From: an uncultured Brachyspira sp.
Lineage (GTDB): Bacteria > Spirochaetota > Brachyspiria > Brachyspirales > Brachyspiraceae
Assembly: GCF_910588665.1 (NCBI RefSeq)
Contig: NZ_CAJUPR010000004.1
Span: 140,693 to 204,692, forward strand
DNA length: 64,000 bases
Direction: 5' to 3'
The notes beneath the pieces were generated by a model, which saw only the letters and a list, made by a program, of their open reading frames with translations, was not told the origin of the DNA and made no database searches. The translations under genes and the position numbers were made by a program. How positions within the stretch are numbered: the first letter of the stretch is position 1; each line of letters opens with the position of its first letter. Below, in pieces: positions 26,498-36,650 of this stretch.

Positions 26498-27481
26498 ATG
26501 GGAAGCAGAAAAAGACTTATATTAAGAGAATTAAAAAAATGGAATAAAGATAATATTATAAGCAATGAGCAGTTTGAAATATTATCAAAAAAATATAAAA
26601 ATGATTATATAGATTGGCAGCCTATAATAAGAGCAATAATGATTATAGGGATTATAATGGTAGCTGCAGGTTTTATATCTTTTATAAGCTTTTATATTTT
26701 TTCTATATACTTTATTGCATTTTTATTTACAATATTTTTTATATTAGGATTTGCAATAGATAAGGCTTTAAAAATAAAAGAAATATATCTTCCTAAAACA
26801 TCTTCCGCTGTAATATGCGTATCATCAATATTTTTATCGGCTGATATTTTTACTATCTCATATATTATAACAAATAATAAAGATAACTTTATATTTTTAT
26901 CTCTTATAAGCATTATTATATTTTTTATAATAGCCTATATAAAGAAAGATTATGCCGTATTATCTATAGCCTTAATAGGACTTATAACTTGGTATGGTTT
27001 TGAAGGCTTTGATATATCGGGAATTGATTTAACTCTTAATAATTACATAAGATTTATAACAACAAGCATATTTGTATTTTTAATAGGCATAACGGATATT
27101 AATAAAAAATTAGGTGTAAAATATTTAAGATTTTCGGTTATTTATTATAATATAGGATTATTATATTTAAATATAATATTTGCAGTAATGTCTGTATTTG
27201 GAAACTCTGATAAAGTTATGATATTTGAGTATAAATCTGAAGAGATTTTAATATATAGTTTTTTATTTCTGATATCAAATATAATAACTCTTATAATAGG
27301 ATGCAGATTAAAAAAATTTTCTATAATAAGATGTTCAGTATTTTTTATTATACTTAATATGTATATAAGATATTTTGAATATTTTTATTTGAAGGTGAAT
27401 ACTTGGATATTTTTTATTATTCTTGGAATCTCCACAATATTAATAGGAATAGTGATAGAGAGAATAATAAAATACAGATAA
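26498..27481 (+). CDS. DUF2157-type multispanning membrane protein
   Basis: A 327-residue protein. The first ~45 residues form a charged helical cytoplasmic part (ELKKWNKDNIISNEQFEIL), as in DUF2157 proteins, followed by about nine or ten predicted membrane helices. The function of the family is unknown. It has a TATAAT at 26479-26484 just before the start. It lies between the helicase and the c-di-AMP operon but shows no clear link to either. Confidence 0.75.
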   Translation: MGSRKRLILRELKKWNKDNIISNEQFEILSKKYKNDYIDWQPIIRAIMIIGIIMVAAGFISFISFYIFSIYFIAFLFTIFFILGFAIDKALKIKEIYLPKTSSAVICVSSIFLSADIFTISYIITNNKDNFIFLSLISIIIFFIIAYIKKDYAVLSIALIGLITWYGFEGFDISGIDLTLNNYIRFITTSIFVFLIGITDINKKLGVKYLRFSVIYYNIGLLYLNIIFAVMSVFGNSDKVMIFEYKSEEILIYSFLFLISNIITLIIGCRLKKFSIIRCSVFFIILNMYIRYFEYFYLKVNTWIFFIILGISTILIGIVIERIIKYR

Positions 27482-27554
27482 GAATATTAACAGCAATAAT
27501 CAATATAAAAGAATAAATTACTATATATTGTTCTAAGGATTAAATAAAATCATG

Positions 27555-27582
27555 TTTACAAATTAAATATTTATGATATAAT
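27555..27582 (+). promoter_or_regulatory. Promoter of the cdaA operon, near-leaderless
   Basis: TTTACA at 27555-27560, a 16-bp spacer and TATAAT at 27577-27582. The predicted start at about 27588-27589 leaves only three or four bases before the cdaA ATG at 27592. Confidence 0.6.
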
Positions 27583-27591
27583 TAAAAGGCT

Positions 27592-28374
27592 ATGTTTTAT
27601 ATTATAAATAATTATATATCAACTACAAATTGGCGATATTTCTTTTATGGTCTTGATATAATATTAGTAGCAGTTCTGTTTTATATAGTATATATGTTAA
27701 TGTATAATACCCGTGCTTACAGCATAGCGGCAGGTTTTATAATATTATTTTTTATAACTCTGATAGCAAAAATTTTCGGTCTTTCCACATTATCTTGGAT
27801 ATTTGATAAATTTTTTCAGGTAGGTCTTATAGCCATAGTCGTATTATTCCAAGCTGAAATAAAGCATGCCCTTAGAATATTGGGGGCGAGAGTATTTTTT
27901 AAAAAGTCATTCAGATATAATGAGGATCAGATTCAAAAGATACTAAGCGCCACATTTAATTTATCGTATAAGGGTTTCGGAGCTTTGATAGTTTTTCAAA
28001 AAAATATATCTCTGCATTCTTTAGTTGATAGGGCAGTAAGACTTAATGCAGATATATCAATAGAACTTGTTGAGACTATATTTTTTAAAAATAATCCTAT
28101 TCATGACGGAGCAGCTATAATAATGGAAAATAGAATAGCTGCCGCAAGCGCATATCTTCCGCTTACAGAAATGGAGCCTAAAATAAAAAACAGAAGGCTC
28201 GGCACAAGACATAGAGCAGCTCTTGGAATATCCGAGCAGACTGATGCCGTAGTTATAGCTGTTTCGGAAGAGACTCAATGTGTGTCTATTGTTCATAACG
28301 GTATATTGGAATATAATCTGAACAGAGAGGAATTGGATAAAAGACTTGGAGAACTTTTAGAGATAAAAAAATGA
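27592..28374 (+). CDS. cdaA: Diadenylate cyclase CdaA
   Basis: A 260-residue membrane enzyme making cyclic di-AMP from two ATP. Three membrane helices occupy about residues 15-90. The DisA_N catalytic domain has the DGA motif at 172-174 and the RHR motif at 206-208 (GTRHRAALG), both intact. The stop overlaps the start of the next gene (ATGA), the YbbR-domain regulator CdaR, the standard cdaA-cdaR arrangement. c-di-AMP usually controls potassium, osmolyte and wall balance. Confidence 0.97.
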   Translation: MFYIINNYISTTNWRYFFYGLDIILVAVLFYIVYMLMYNTRAYSIAAGFIILFFITLIAKIFGLSTLSWIFDKFFQVGLIAIVVLFQAEIKHALRILGARVFFKKSFRYNEDQIQKILSATFNLSYKGFGALIVFQKNISLHSLVDRAVRLNADISIELVETIFFKNNPIHDGAAIIMENRIAAASAYLPLTEMEPKIKNRRLGTRHRAALGISEQTDAVVIAVSEETQCVSIVHNGILEYNLNREELDKRLGELLEIKK

Positions 28375-29369
28375 GCGATAAAAAAAATATAACTTTAAAA
28401 AAATTTGATTTGAAAAGAATATTTCTTATTATAGCAAATAGATTTAATATAAAATTATTATGTCTTTTAATGTCTTTTTTATTATTTTTATTTGTAAGAT
28501 ATCAGAAAGAATATACTAAAGATTATATTACTAAAATAGAAATCAGAAATACTCCTTCAGGATTATTAATAGCTAATTATATACCTGAAAATGTTACAAT
28601 TACTTTAAAAGGATTTAAAGATAATGTATATGAACTTCCGACAGAATTCAGCTCATATATTAATCTTACTAATGCCGAAATAGGAAGCAATATGTACGAT
28701 GTGTATTTAGCGGGAGATATAGACTATTCTAAAATGAATATTACTGTAAATCCGAATAAAATACCTGTAGTTTTAGATGAATTATCATATAAAACAGTTC
28801 CTATAGCTGTTCCCATAATCGGAGACCCGTTATTGGGATTAACAGTAGATGATATAATAGTAAACCCGTCAAATACTATAATTTCAGGACCTAAGACATT
28901 GATACATGAAATAAATAAAGTTGAAACATATAACTTAGATTTAACAGGTAAATTTTCAGATTATTCCGCAATATCAAGGATATATCTGCCTAAAAATATA
29001 AAATCAGATGTTTCAAGAGTCAGCATTAATGTATTATTCAATAAATATGTTGAAATTATTGAGTTTAGCAATATAGCTGTTAATATAGATAATTTAAACA
29101 GTAAATTTAATATTAACAGCGTACATCCGTTTATTGTAAATAAATTAGTTTTAGAAGCAAACAAATCTGTTTCTTCAAATATAAGCATCAGCGATATTTT
29201 ATTATATATAGATTTAAAAAATATGACTAATGCTGGTATATATTCAAATGTATCTGTAGAGGCTGATATACCTATTTACACTAAACTTCTGGAGATAGAA
29301 CCTTCATTTTTTGACATAGAATTAATAGACAGAGAAACATCAAATAATCAAAAAATAACGGCAGATTAA
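28371..29369 (+). CDS. cdaR: YbbR-domain protein CdaR, regulator of CdaA
   Basis: A 332-residue protein with one N-terminal membrane helix (LLCLLMSFLLFLFVRYQ). Extracytoplasmic YbbR repeats follow; each has the strand pattern 'P.NVTITLKGFKDNVYEL' and 'PVAVPIIGDPLLGLTV' in style. It overlaps cdaA by 4 bp and should bind it at the membrane and modulate its activity. glmM, the usual third gene of the Firmicute operon, is not here. Confidence 0.9.
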   Translation: MSDKKNITLKKFDLKRIFLIIANRFNIKLLCLLMSFLLFLFVRYQKEYTKDYITKIEIRNTPSGLLIANYIPENVTITLKGFKDNVYELPTEFSSYINLTNAEIGSNMYDVYLAGDIDYSKMNITVNPNKIPVVLDELSYKTVPIAVPIIGDPLLGLTVDDIIVNPSNTIISGPKTLIHEINKVETYNLDLTGKFSDYSAISRIYLPKNIKSDVSRVSINVLFNKYVEIIEFSNIAVNIDNLNSKFNINSVHPFIVNKLVLEANKSVSSNISISDILLYIDLKNMTNAGIYSNVSVEADIPIYTKLLEIEPSFFDIELIDRETSNNQKITAD

Positions 29370-29375
29370 TAAATA

Positions 29376-29738
29376 ATGAAAAGATTAAGATACGGAGATA
29401 TATTAATATTTTTATTCATAATTATTTTTTCTTTATTTTATGCTAATACATTAATATCATACAGAAGCGCTAAAATAATAATAGATTCTTGTGACAAATC
29501 GTTCAGATATGATTTGAATTATGACAGAGAAGTTAAAGTAATAGGTTTATTGGGAGAATCAGAAGTAGCGATAAGTAATAATCGGGTTATGTTTAAAAGC
29601 TCTCCATGCAGAGATAAATTATGTATTAAGGCAGGCGCATTAAAGAATGCTCCTATAATATGCATGCCTAACGGCGTATCCATAAGATTTGAAAAAAATA
29701 TTGAAAATGATATAAAAATAGATTCTGTAGTTCAGTAG
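29376..29738 (+). CDS. NusG domain II-type membrane-anchored protein
   Basis: A 120-residue protein with an N-terminal membrane helix (ILIFLFIIIFSLFYANTL). The NusG_II-like domain carries the paired-cysteine signature SSPCRDKLCIKAG and ends with IICMPNGVSIRFE. The family often lies directly before a Gx-type transporter gene, as here. Its biochemical role is not established; a redox or cofactor-linked function has been suggested by context only. It is in the cdaA operon, 6 bp after cdaR. Confidence 0.82.
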   Translation: MKRLRYGDILIFLFIIIFSLFYANTLISYRSAKIIIDSCDKSFRYDLNYDREVKVIGLLGESEVAISNNRVMFKSSPCRDKLCIKAGALKNAPIICMPNGVSIRFEKNIENDIKIDSVVQ

Positions 29739-29745
29739 GAGAGTT

Positions 29746-30270
29746 ATGATATTTTTAGAAAATATAAAACTTCATAAGAGAAAGCGGAGAATATATGATA
29801 TAATATTTTTTGCTTTTTTATCATCTTTCATAGCGGCTGTTGAAAATATGTTTCCGAGACCGATACCGTATTTTAGAATAGGTTTTTCTTTTGTGGTTAT
29901 ATTAATTATAATAGATGCCTTCAGTTTAAAAGAATTATTATTATTGATATTAATAAAAAATGTTTCGGTTGCTTTAGTTTTTGCCTATATACTAACGCCT
30001 CCTTTTTATTTAGGTCTGTTGGGCGGAATAACATCTATTATGATAATGAAATTAATGAGTTATTTTAAAAATATATTTTCTCTTTTTGGAATAAGCTTAG
30101 CAGGTTCTTTAATCAGCAATTTATCGCAGGCTTTTTTATCTAAATATTTATTTAAATTGCAGGATATAAGATTTTTGATTGTGCCCGTATTTATATTATC
30201 TCTTATTACAGGAAGCATAGTCGGTATTATATCTATGATATTATTTTCAGATAATAAAAAAAATATATGA
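29746..30270 (+). CDS. Gx transporter family integral membrane protein
   Basis: A 174-residue protein with about five membrane helices, of the Gx family once annotated as heptaprenyl diphosphate synthase component I. Family features are the early FPRPIPYFRIGF segment and the TPPFYLGLLGGITS block. The fold resembles ECF S-components, so small-molecule uptake is likely, but the substrate is unknown. It is the last gene of the cdaA operon, 7 bp after the NusG_II gene, and a terminator follows. Confidence 0.8.
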   Translation: MIFLENIKLHKRKRRIYDIIFFAFLSSFIAAVENMFPRPIPYFRIGFSFVVILIIIDAFSLKELLLLILIKNVSVALVFAYILTPPFYLGLLGGITSIMIMKLMSYFKNIFSLFGISLAGSLISNLSQAFLSKYLFKLQDIRFLIVPVFILSLITGSIVGIISMILFSDNKKNI

Positions 30271-30330
30271 TAATTTTATGCTTGAAGATTTATATTATTA
30301 ATTTTAATTGATATTTTATTTAATAATAAA

Positions 30331-30363
30331 AAACGGCAGTTAATATTTTCATTAACGCCGTTT
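30331..30363. terminator. Bidirectional hairpin terminator
   Basis: AAACGGC plus GTTAAT (30331-30344, one bulged A) pairs with ATTAACGCCGTTT (30351-30363) around a 6-nt loop. The flanks are A-rich and T-rich. It serves both the cdaA operon and the converging chemoreceptor gene. Confidence 0.85.
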
Positions 30364-30384
30364 AATTTTTTTAATAACTATTAA

Positions 30385-32046
30385 TTAAACTTTAAAAAAA
30401 TGCATTAGGTCAACTAATTCTTTAGCCTGACTCATTAAAGCCTCCGAAGAAGCTGTTGTTTCCTCTACTAAAGAAGCATTTTGCTGAGTGGATTGATCCA
30501 TCTGCGAAATGGCTACATTAACCTGATCAACTCCAGCCTGCTGCTCCACAGCCATAGAGCTTATATCCTGCATAATTCTTGAAGTATCTTCTATTTTATT
30601 TTCAATATCTATAAATATTTCTTTAGATTGTCTTGCAGTTTCAGTAGCAGTTTTTATTTTTTCATTGGAATCTGCAATCAGAGATGTTATATCTTTAACC
30701 GAAGACTGACTTGTCTGTGCTAAATTCCTAACTTCGCTTGCAACAACGGCAAAACCTTTTCCCTGTTCTCCTGCACGCGCTGCCTCTACCGCCGCATTAA
30801 GAGCAAGTATATTAGTCTGAAAAGCTATATTTTCTATTATTTTTATAATATCAGTTATTTTATTGCTTGCCTCATATACAAGTTCTATATTATTGGTGGT
30901 AGCCTCTATTATGCTTCCCGCTTCCTGAACCGATTTTTCAGAATCCTGCATCATTTTATTTCCTATTACTGAATTATCAGCGGAAGATTTTATTGTAGAT
31001 GCTATCTGTTCTATGGATGATGCTGTTTCTTCCAAATGTGAAGCCTGCATTTCCGTTCTATGCGATAAATCTGCATTTCCCTGCGCTATTTCAGTAGCGG
31101 CTTCGGATATTGATTTAGAACTTTCAAGTACTCTGGATATGATATCTTTTAATTTTTCTATCATATTATGAAAATTATTAAGAAGCAAAGAAAATTCATT
31201 ATTTCCTTTTATTTTGCTTTCATCTATTTTTACCCCCAAATTGCCGTTGGATATTTCAGAAGCTAAACGCATACATAAACTTAGATTCCTGCCTAATCTT
31301 CTTGCTAAATAAGTTAAAAGTATCACAACGGAAAATCCGACAATAAACAGACATATAAAAAATAAAATATTATATTTTTTTACTTTTGAGGTAGCTTTCT
31401 GTAAATTCAGATTATTGCTTTGATAAAGTACATCAAAAAACTGATTTATAGGAGATATTATTTCAGAAACTTTTTCTTCATAGGATTTGCCATTAACAAG
31501 TTCTATGGCCTCAAGCTGTACTGTCTTATATTCATCTGGTATCTTTCCGTCAGGTGTTTTCGGAATATTTTTTATTAATTCCATAGCTTCAATTTCTAAT
31601 TTTACCAAATCTTCGGAACGCTTTTTAGATAAAGTAAGAAAATCAAACATCTCTTTAGAAAAGTTTAAATCCTTCATAACATTAGAGTATGATTTAGCTT
31701 CTCCATCGCCTGAAGGCTTATTTCCGCTTCCTAAATAAATAGACCAATATAAACCTCTGTCATAATCTATAGGAGTAGCTTTTTGCCCTCCCGATATGGC
31801 TATGCAGTCATTATATGCCTGTTCATATTTTGAATCGCCTGTTGCTACATAGCTTCTTACAAACTGTGTCAGAAATGCTGAATTTTGCTGATATTGCCTT
31901 GCTATTGCCTGCGATTTTATAGTATGCTGATAAATACGGCTGTACTCTTTTACGCTTATTGCTATTCTAATCTGCAGATATATAAGCATAAAAATAAAAG
32001 CTAAAATATATATTCCAAATATTATAAAACTTGTTCTTATTTTCAT
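30385..32046 (-). CDS. Methyl-accepting chemotaxis protein
   Basis: A 553-residue transmembrane chemoreceptor. A first membrane helix (about 7-28), a periplasmic helical sensor of about 190 residues and a second membrane helix (about 228-250) lead into a HAMP domain. The signalling hairpin tip is canonical: FQTNILALNAAVEAARAGEQ then GKGFAVVASEVRNLAQ. This is the only receptor here with a full canonical tip and should couple to CheA/CheW. No CheR/CheB-binding C-terminal pentapeptide is evident; the protein ends DLMHFFKV. Confidence 0.95.
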   Translation of the reverse strand: MKIRTSFIIFGIYILAFIFMLIYLQIRIAISVKEYSRIYQHTIKSQAIARQYQQNSAFLTQFVRSYVATGDSKYEQAYNDCIAISGGQKATPIDYDRGLYWSIYLGSGNKPSGDGEAKSYSNVMKDLNFSKEMFDFLTLSKKRSEDLVKLEIEAMELIKNIPKTPDGKIPDEYKTVQLEAIELVNGKSYEEKVSEIISPINQFFDVLYQSNNLNLQKATSKVKKYNILFFICLFIVGFSVVILLTYLARRLGRNLSLCMRLASEISNGNLGVKIDESKIKGNNEFSLLLNNFHNMIEKLKDIISRVLESSKSISEAATEIAQGNADLSHRTEMQASHLEETASSIEQIASTIKSSADNSVIGNKMMQDSEKSVQEAGSIIEATTNNIELVYEASNKITDIIKIIENIAFQTNILALNAAVEAARAGEQGKGFAVVASEVRNLAQTSQSSVKDITSLIADSNEKIKTATETARQSKEIFIDIENKIEDTSRIMQDISSMAVEQQAGVDQVNVAISQMDQSTQQNASLVEETTASSEALMSQAKELVDLMHFFKV

Positions 32047-32256
32047 AAATTCGGCACCTCTTTGAGAATAGTTTTTTATTATTTCGGTATTAATATCTAT
32101 AAATTTATTTAAAACATATTAAAAATGATATATAATTAAATATAACAATTATTTATATTTAATACATAAAAAAAAAATTATAATAAAACACTTGAATATT
32201 ATTAATAATAAATTTAAAATATATTTTTAAAATAAAAAAAATTAACAGGTGAATCT

Positions 32257-33441
32257 ATGAAAAATAAAGAGATGCTAAAAATTATGATAGGTTTTTTCAA
32301 TATAGTCATATTCAGAGATATACTTAAAACAAAAGTTATAAAGAAACTTATAAGATTTTTAAATAATTATGATTCTGACAGCATAAAAGCATTGGATTAT
32401 TACAGCAGTTTTTTATATGAATTATTTAAATACAATGACAATATATCTGATTATATATTAGAACAAATTATTAGAGATAATAATATATATATAAGAAAGA
32501 TTATAAAAAAAGAAATTATAAATAAAAATTTAGAAGAAGCATTAAAAAATGAGCTGGATTTTTTTAGTTTTTTATCTTCATTTGATTTTAATGCTTTATT
32601 TTCCTCAGAGTATTTTGAAAATATATGCAGATTAGAAAGCAGAAAAATTGATTTTTATGATATTTACGGAAATTATATAAAAGAGATAGATAAAAAAGGA
32701 TACGGAATCTTCTATAATAATAATATGTTTATTCTTGACGATAAAAAAAATATTATACCAGCTAAACATAAAGATATGCAGGATATAAAAGAATTATTTG
32801 GATATGAAACGGAGAGAAACAAAGTTGTTTTAAATACTAAGAATTTATTAGAAGGAAAAAAAGCTAATAATATACTGCTTTACGGAGATGCAGGAACTGG
32901 AAAAAGCAGCACTATAAAAGCTTTGGCAAATTTATTTAAAGATGAAGGATTAAGGCTTATAGAGATTAAAAAGAGCCAGCTTTCGTTTATAACAGATATA
33001 ATAGAAAAATTAAGTTCAAGCCCGCTTAAATTTATAATATTTATAGATGATTTAACTTTTTCTTCAAGTGACGACACTTTCTCATATTTAAAGGCAGTAC
33101 TTGAGGGAGGAGTAAATTCTTTTCCTTCAAATATTTTAGTTTATGCAACTTCAAATTATAGGCATTTAATAAAAGAAAATTTCAATGACAGAACCGGAGA
33201 TGATATTCATTCCGAAGATACAATTCAGCAGATAATAAGCTTAACCAGCAGATTCGGATTAGTTATAACTTTTCAAAGACCTGATAAAGATTTATTTGCA
33301 GATATAGTTTTATCTTATGCCGAAAATAATAATATTCAAATGGATAAAGAAGAACTTATAAAAAAAGCTGAAAGCTATGCCATAAGAAGCGCAGGAAGAA
33401 GTCCGAGAGCGGCTAAGCAGTTTATAGAATCCATAATATAG
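32257..33441 (+). CDS. DUF815 family AAA ATPase
   Basis: A 394-residue protein. The N-terminal ~180 residues are helical and poorly conserved. An AAA+ domain follows: Walker A GDAGTGKSS (about 210-218), Walker B FIIFIDDLTF (about 260-270) and sensor region ILVYATSNYRHL. The YETERNKVVLNTKNLLEGK lead-in and SSDDTFSYLKAVLEGG block are typical of DUF815. The C-terminus RSAGRSPRAAKQFIESI also fits. Its cellular role is unknown. It stands alone between two minus-strand genes. Confidence 0.9.
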   Translation: MKNKEMLKIMIGFFNIVIFRDILKTKVIKKLIRFLNNYDSDSIKALDYYSSFLYELFKYNDNISDYILEQIIRDNNIYIRKIIKKEIINKNLEEALKNELDFFSFLSSFDFNALFSSEYFENICRLESRKIDFYDIYGNYIKEIDKKGYGIFYNNNMFILDDKKNIIPAKHKDMQDIKELFGYETERNKVVLNTKNLLEGKKANNILLYGDAGTGKSSTIKALANLFKDEGLRLIEIKKSQLSFITDIIEKLSSSPLKFIIFIDDLTFSSSDDTFSYLKAVLEGGVNSFPSNILVYATSNYRHLIKENFNDRTGDDIHSEDTIQQIISLTSRFGLVITFQRPDKDLFADIVLSYAENNNIQMDKEELIKKAESYAIRSAGRSPRAAKQFIESII

Positions 33442-33466
33442 AAGCCTAATATTGTTTTTATGAAAA

Positions 33467-34348
33467 TTATTTTTGCTTTCTTTTAAGAGTCATTATTACA
33501 GTTTCAGGATATGCGAATAATCTAAAAGGAAGAAGTACAGCACCTATTCCAGATGTTATATAAACTTTCATGTTTCCATAATTCATAACACCGTAAACTG
33601 ATTGAAAATAAGGATATTTTTTATTTTTATTCAGTCTTTCCAAAATACCCAAAGGAATAAAACTTATTTGAAGTCCATGAGTATGACCGGATAAAAATAA
33701 GTCTATTAATTTATCATATCCTTTTTCTTCTGCTATTTTTAAAGGCATATTAGGTTCATGAGAAAGAAGTATATTAAAATCATTAGATTTAACATTGTAT
33801 GTGGCAGCATCAAAGTTTATATTGTCTGTTAAATAATCGCCGATTCCTCCTATAGATATATAGTCTCCGACTTCATTTGTAATAAATAAAATATTATTAT
33901 CCATAAGATTAAATCCGTTTGAATATAGGGCATTTGAAATATCTTTTTTACTTTCCCAGTTATCATGATTTCCTAAAACGGAGTATTTCCCGTATTTAGC
34001 TTCTAATCCCTCTATGCCTTTTGAAAATTTATCTGTATTCTTACGGTTATAATGCTTAAATATATGCGGAGCACTGTAAATATAGTCTCCAAGAAATAAT
34101 ATCATATCTGGTTTTGCCTGCATTATTATATCTGACATTTTTTTTATATGTTTTTCTGATATATAAAGCCCCGCATGCATATCCGCCGCTAAGGCAATTT
34201 TTATATTATCAAAACTTTCGGGCAAATCTTCAAACTCTAATGTAATATGCCTGACTATTATAGTATGCATAGTTTTATACATATATATGCTTAAGTATAC
34301 TGATAATACTATAATGATTATTAATATTATTTTAATTCTCTTTGTCAT
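33467..34348 (-). CDS. Membrane-anchored metallophosphoesterase (YkuE/YaeI-like)
   Basis: A 293-residue protein with an N-terminal membrane helix (IILIIIIVLSVYLSIYMYK). The calcineurin-like metal site has AADMHAG (residues ~53-59), FLGDYIY, GNHDNWE and SGHTHGLQ in the right order. Family members of this kind hydrolyse phosphoesters of membrane lipids such as UDP-diacylglucosamine, but the substrate here is not determined. It is encoded 19 bp after the permease gene and probably shares its transcript. Confidence 0.92.
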   Translation of the reverse strand: MTKRIKIILIIIIVLSVYLSIYMYKTMHTIIVRHITLEFEDLPESFDNIKIALAADMHAGLYISEKHIKKMSDIIMQAKPDMILFLGDYIYSAPHIFKHYNRKNTDKFSKGIEGLEAKYGKYSVLGNHDNWESKKDISNALYSNGFNLMDNNILFITNEVGDYISIGGIGDYLTDNINFDAATYNVKSNDFNILLSHEPNMPLKIAEEKGYDKLIDLFLSGHTHGLQISFIPLGILERLNKNKKYPYFQSVYGVMNYGNMKVYITSGIGAVLLPFRLFAYPETVIMTLKRKQK

Positions 34349-34367
34349 TTCTTTTACGCTCTTAAAA

Positions 34368-36407
34368 TTATAATATATAATTATAATTGGATATTAAAAT
34401 AGATAGTATAAATGATAATAATATTATAGATACAGTAAATATTAAAAACTTAAAGCTGAAAGGCATAAATATAAATATTATTAATATAGATATTATAGCT
34501 GCAATAAACAGAGATACAGCATATAAAATATTTAATGATTTTCTTTGATATGATTGTGACTGTCTTCTGTAAAAAATAGATATTATTGATGAAGATAATA
34601 AAGAAACAGAAAATGCAGAAATTACTATAAATAAAATAATAATTATTTTATTTGAATTATTATATTTGCTGTAATATTTTTTATTATATGCTGCAACTTT
34701 TAAATTATTGCTGCTTATAATGCCGCTTTTGCTTAAAATAGAGTTCATATTGTCATTATATGAAAAAATCAGTATGCTTTCATTATACGGAGATTTATTG
34801 CCTTCCTTAAGATATATAAAATTATTCATAGAGTTTATATCGCCTATAATATCATAGTTTCTATATTTTAAATCATATATTCCGCTTACATAAAAATATT
34901 CCGTTTCAAGCCAGCCTCTTGATGCTTTTGCTATCAATGACAGAGCATCTCCTATTTTAAGATTTAAATAATCGGCTAAATATTTTCCTGCAATAATCTC
35001 TTTTTTAGGACTTTCAAATATTCTGCCTTCTATTATAATATTGGATATGCTTAATCCGTTTTCAAGTATATTTTTTTCATAAGTATAAACTCTTGAGCCT
35101 ATGCTTCCAGTTCTTATAACAGCTGCTGCGGGAAAACTTAATACCCGTTCAATTTCTGCATATTTGTCATAAGAATAAATTTCATTAAACAGCATATTGC
35201 TTATATTATCATTATATAAAGAGCCGTTCAATAAAAATGTATTTTCTGATGTGTTGTTTTTTACTATCCTTACAATACTTTCCGGTTTTTCATTGTTATT
35301 TAAGTTATTATTTGCTGCAAATGAAAGAAACGGAATATATAATAATATAAAAGCCGCTGTATAAATAAATACCGTACCAGACATAATTAATATATTTTTA
35401 TATTTTGATGTAAATAGTTTTTTTAAAAAATAATATTTAATATCGGCGCATATATGAGATATTATATTAATAATAATCATATAGGTGTATATATAATTAA
35501 ATATAAAATCTTTTTGATAATATAATTTTATAATAATAATATATATAATAAATGATATTATAAAACCTATAAGAGAAGATAATATCTTTATTTTTAATAG
35601 CCTCTTATATTTATAATATGAATTAATAAATATTGATGCTGAAAATATAGAAAATAAATATGCTAATAATATATAAATATTGAATCTGCTGTTATTTTTA
35701 TTAATGCCGTAATTCTCTTCTAAAATATCTCTCTTAGAATATAAAGAAAAATCATCTCCGTAAATTTCTTTTATATTATTATCATATCTGATTAAATCTT
35801 TAATATTTTTTTTAATATATACTTCCGTAGCGGCATTTTTCAAACCTGTAAAATTATTCAAATTATTAATATCTATTAAGGCATAATTATAATTTAATTT
35901 TTCCGATACTTCTATTACGGTATATTCTTCTGCATTATAATGTCCCGTTTTTGCAATAAGTTTTAATATAACTATATCATTGGTGTTTATATCCAATACG
36001 GAAGATATAGATTTGCTTATGATTATAGAATTATTTGAGTTAAAGTTTTTTAATGTATAATCTGTTAAAATATCAAAAACTTTTTCATCATTTTTTATAT
36101 CGATTCCGTTTATAATAATTTCTTCTTCTCCTAAATGGGTTATTAAACTGGCTCTGTATTTCAGTCTTGACGCTATATCGCTTGATTTGAATATTTCTTT
36201 TAGTTTTTCTTCTTTTTGAATATAATCATATATATAATAATCGTCCGATATATAATCTCTTAAATGCATATAATTGGTATTCATTATATTTATAGAACTT
36301 AAAGATGTATCATTATAATCATCGGTTTTTACATAATTTAAGGATAATAGGGCGGCTAATGTAATTATTGCAGAAATCAGACAAATTAGTATGCTTGTTT
36401 TTTTCAT
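34368..36407 (-). CDS. FtsX-like/MacB-type permease, no ATPase nearby
   Basis: A 679-residue protein with an N-terminal membrane helix and a ~220-residue extracytoplasmic part. Four or more central helices surround residues 245-370. A second outer domain has the FtsX-permease pattern EGRIFESPKKEIIAGKYLAD followed by LKIGDALSLIA, and the protein ends in three helices. This is the layout of an ABC3-type permease with two FtsX halves. No ATP-binding gene is adjacent, so its partner must lie elsewhere. The sequence is unusually rich in Ile, Asn and Tyr. Confidence 0.7.
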   Translation of the reverse strand: MKKTSILICLISAIITLAALLSLNYVKTDDYNDTSLSSINIMNTNYMHLRDYISDDYYIYDYIQKEEKLKEIFKSSDIASRLKYRASLITHLGEEEIIINGIDIKNDEKVFDILTDYTLKNFNSNNSIIISKSISSVLDINTNDIVILKLIAKTGHYNAEEYTVIEVSEKLNYNYALIDINNLNNFTGLKNAATEVYIKKNIKDLIRYDNNIKEIYGDDFSLYSKRDILEENYGINKNNSRFNIYILLAYLFSIFSASIFINSYYKYKRLLKIKILSSLIGFIISFIIYIIIIKLYYQKDFIFNYIYTYMIIINIISHICADIKYYFLKKLFTSKYKNILIMSGTVFIYTAAFILLYIPFLSFAANNNLNNNEKPESIVRIVKNNTSENTFLLNGSLYNDNISNMLFNEIYSYDKYAEIERVLSFPAAAVIRTGSIGSRVYTYEKNILENGLSISNIIIEGRIFESPKKEIIAGKYLADYLNLKIGDALSLIAKASRGWLETEYFYVSGIYDLKYRNYDIIGDINSMNNFIYLKEGNKSPYNESILIFSYNDNMNSILSKSGIISSNNLKVAAYNKKYYSKYNNSNKIIIILFIVISAFSVSLLSSSIISIFYRRQSQSYQRKSLNILYAVSLFIAAIISILIIFIFMPFSFKFLIFTVSIILLSFILSILISNYNYIL

Positions 36408-36650
36408 AAATATTCCGTATAAAAAACTGTATTTATGAAATTATATCTTAATAGTAATTTTTGTAAATAGTAAATATTATTTTTTGATAAACTGATTACA
36501 GCTTTATTAAAATACTGACATATAAAGTTATACATCAGCATATAAATTATTTTTTAATATTTAAAATTATTATTAAAATAGAGGCATTATTTTATTGGTA
36601 TCAAACCCTATAACTTTTGTAACTATTAAAAACATATTTGAAGTGTCTTC

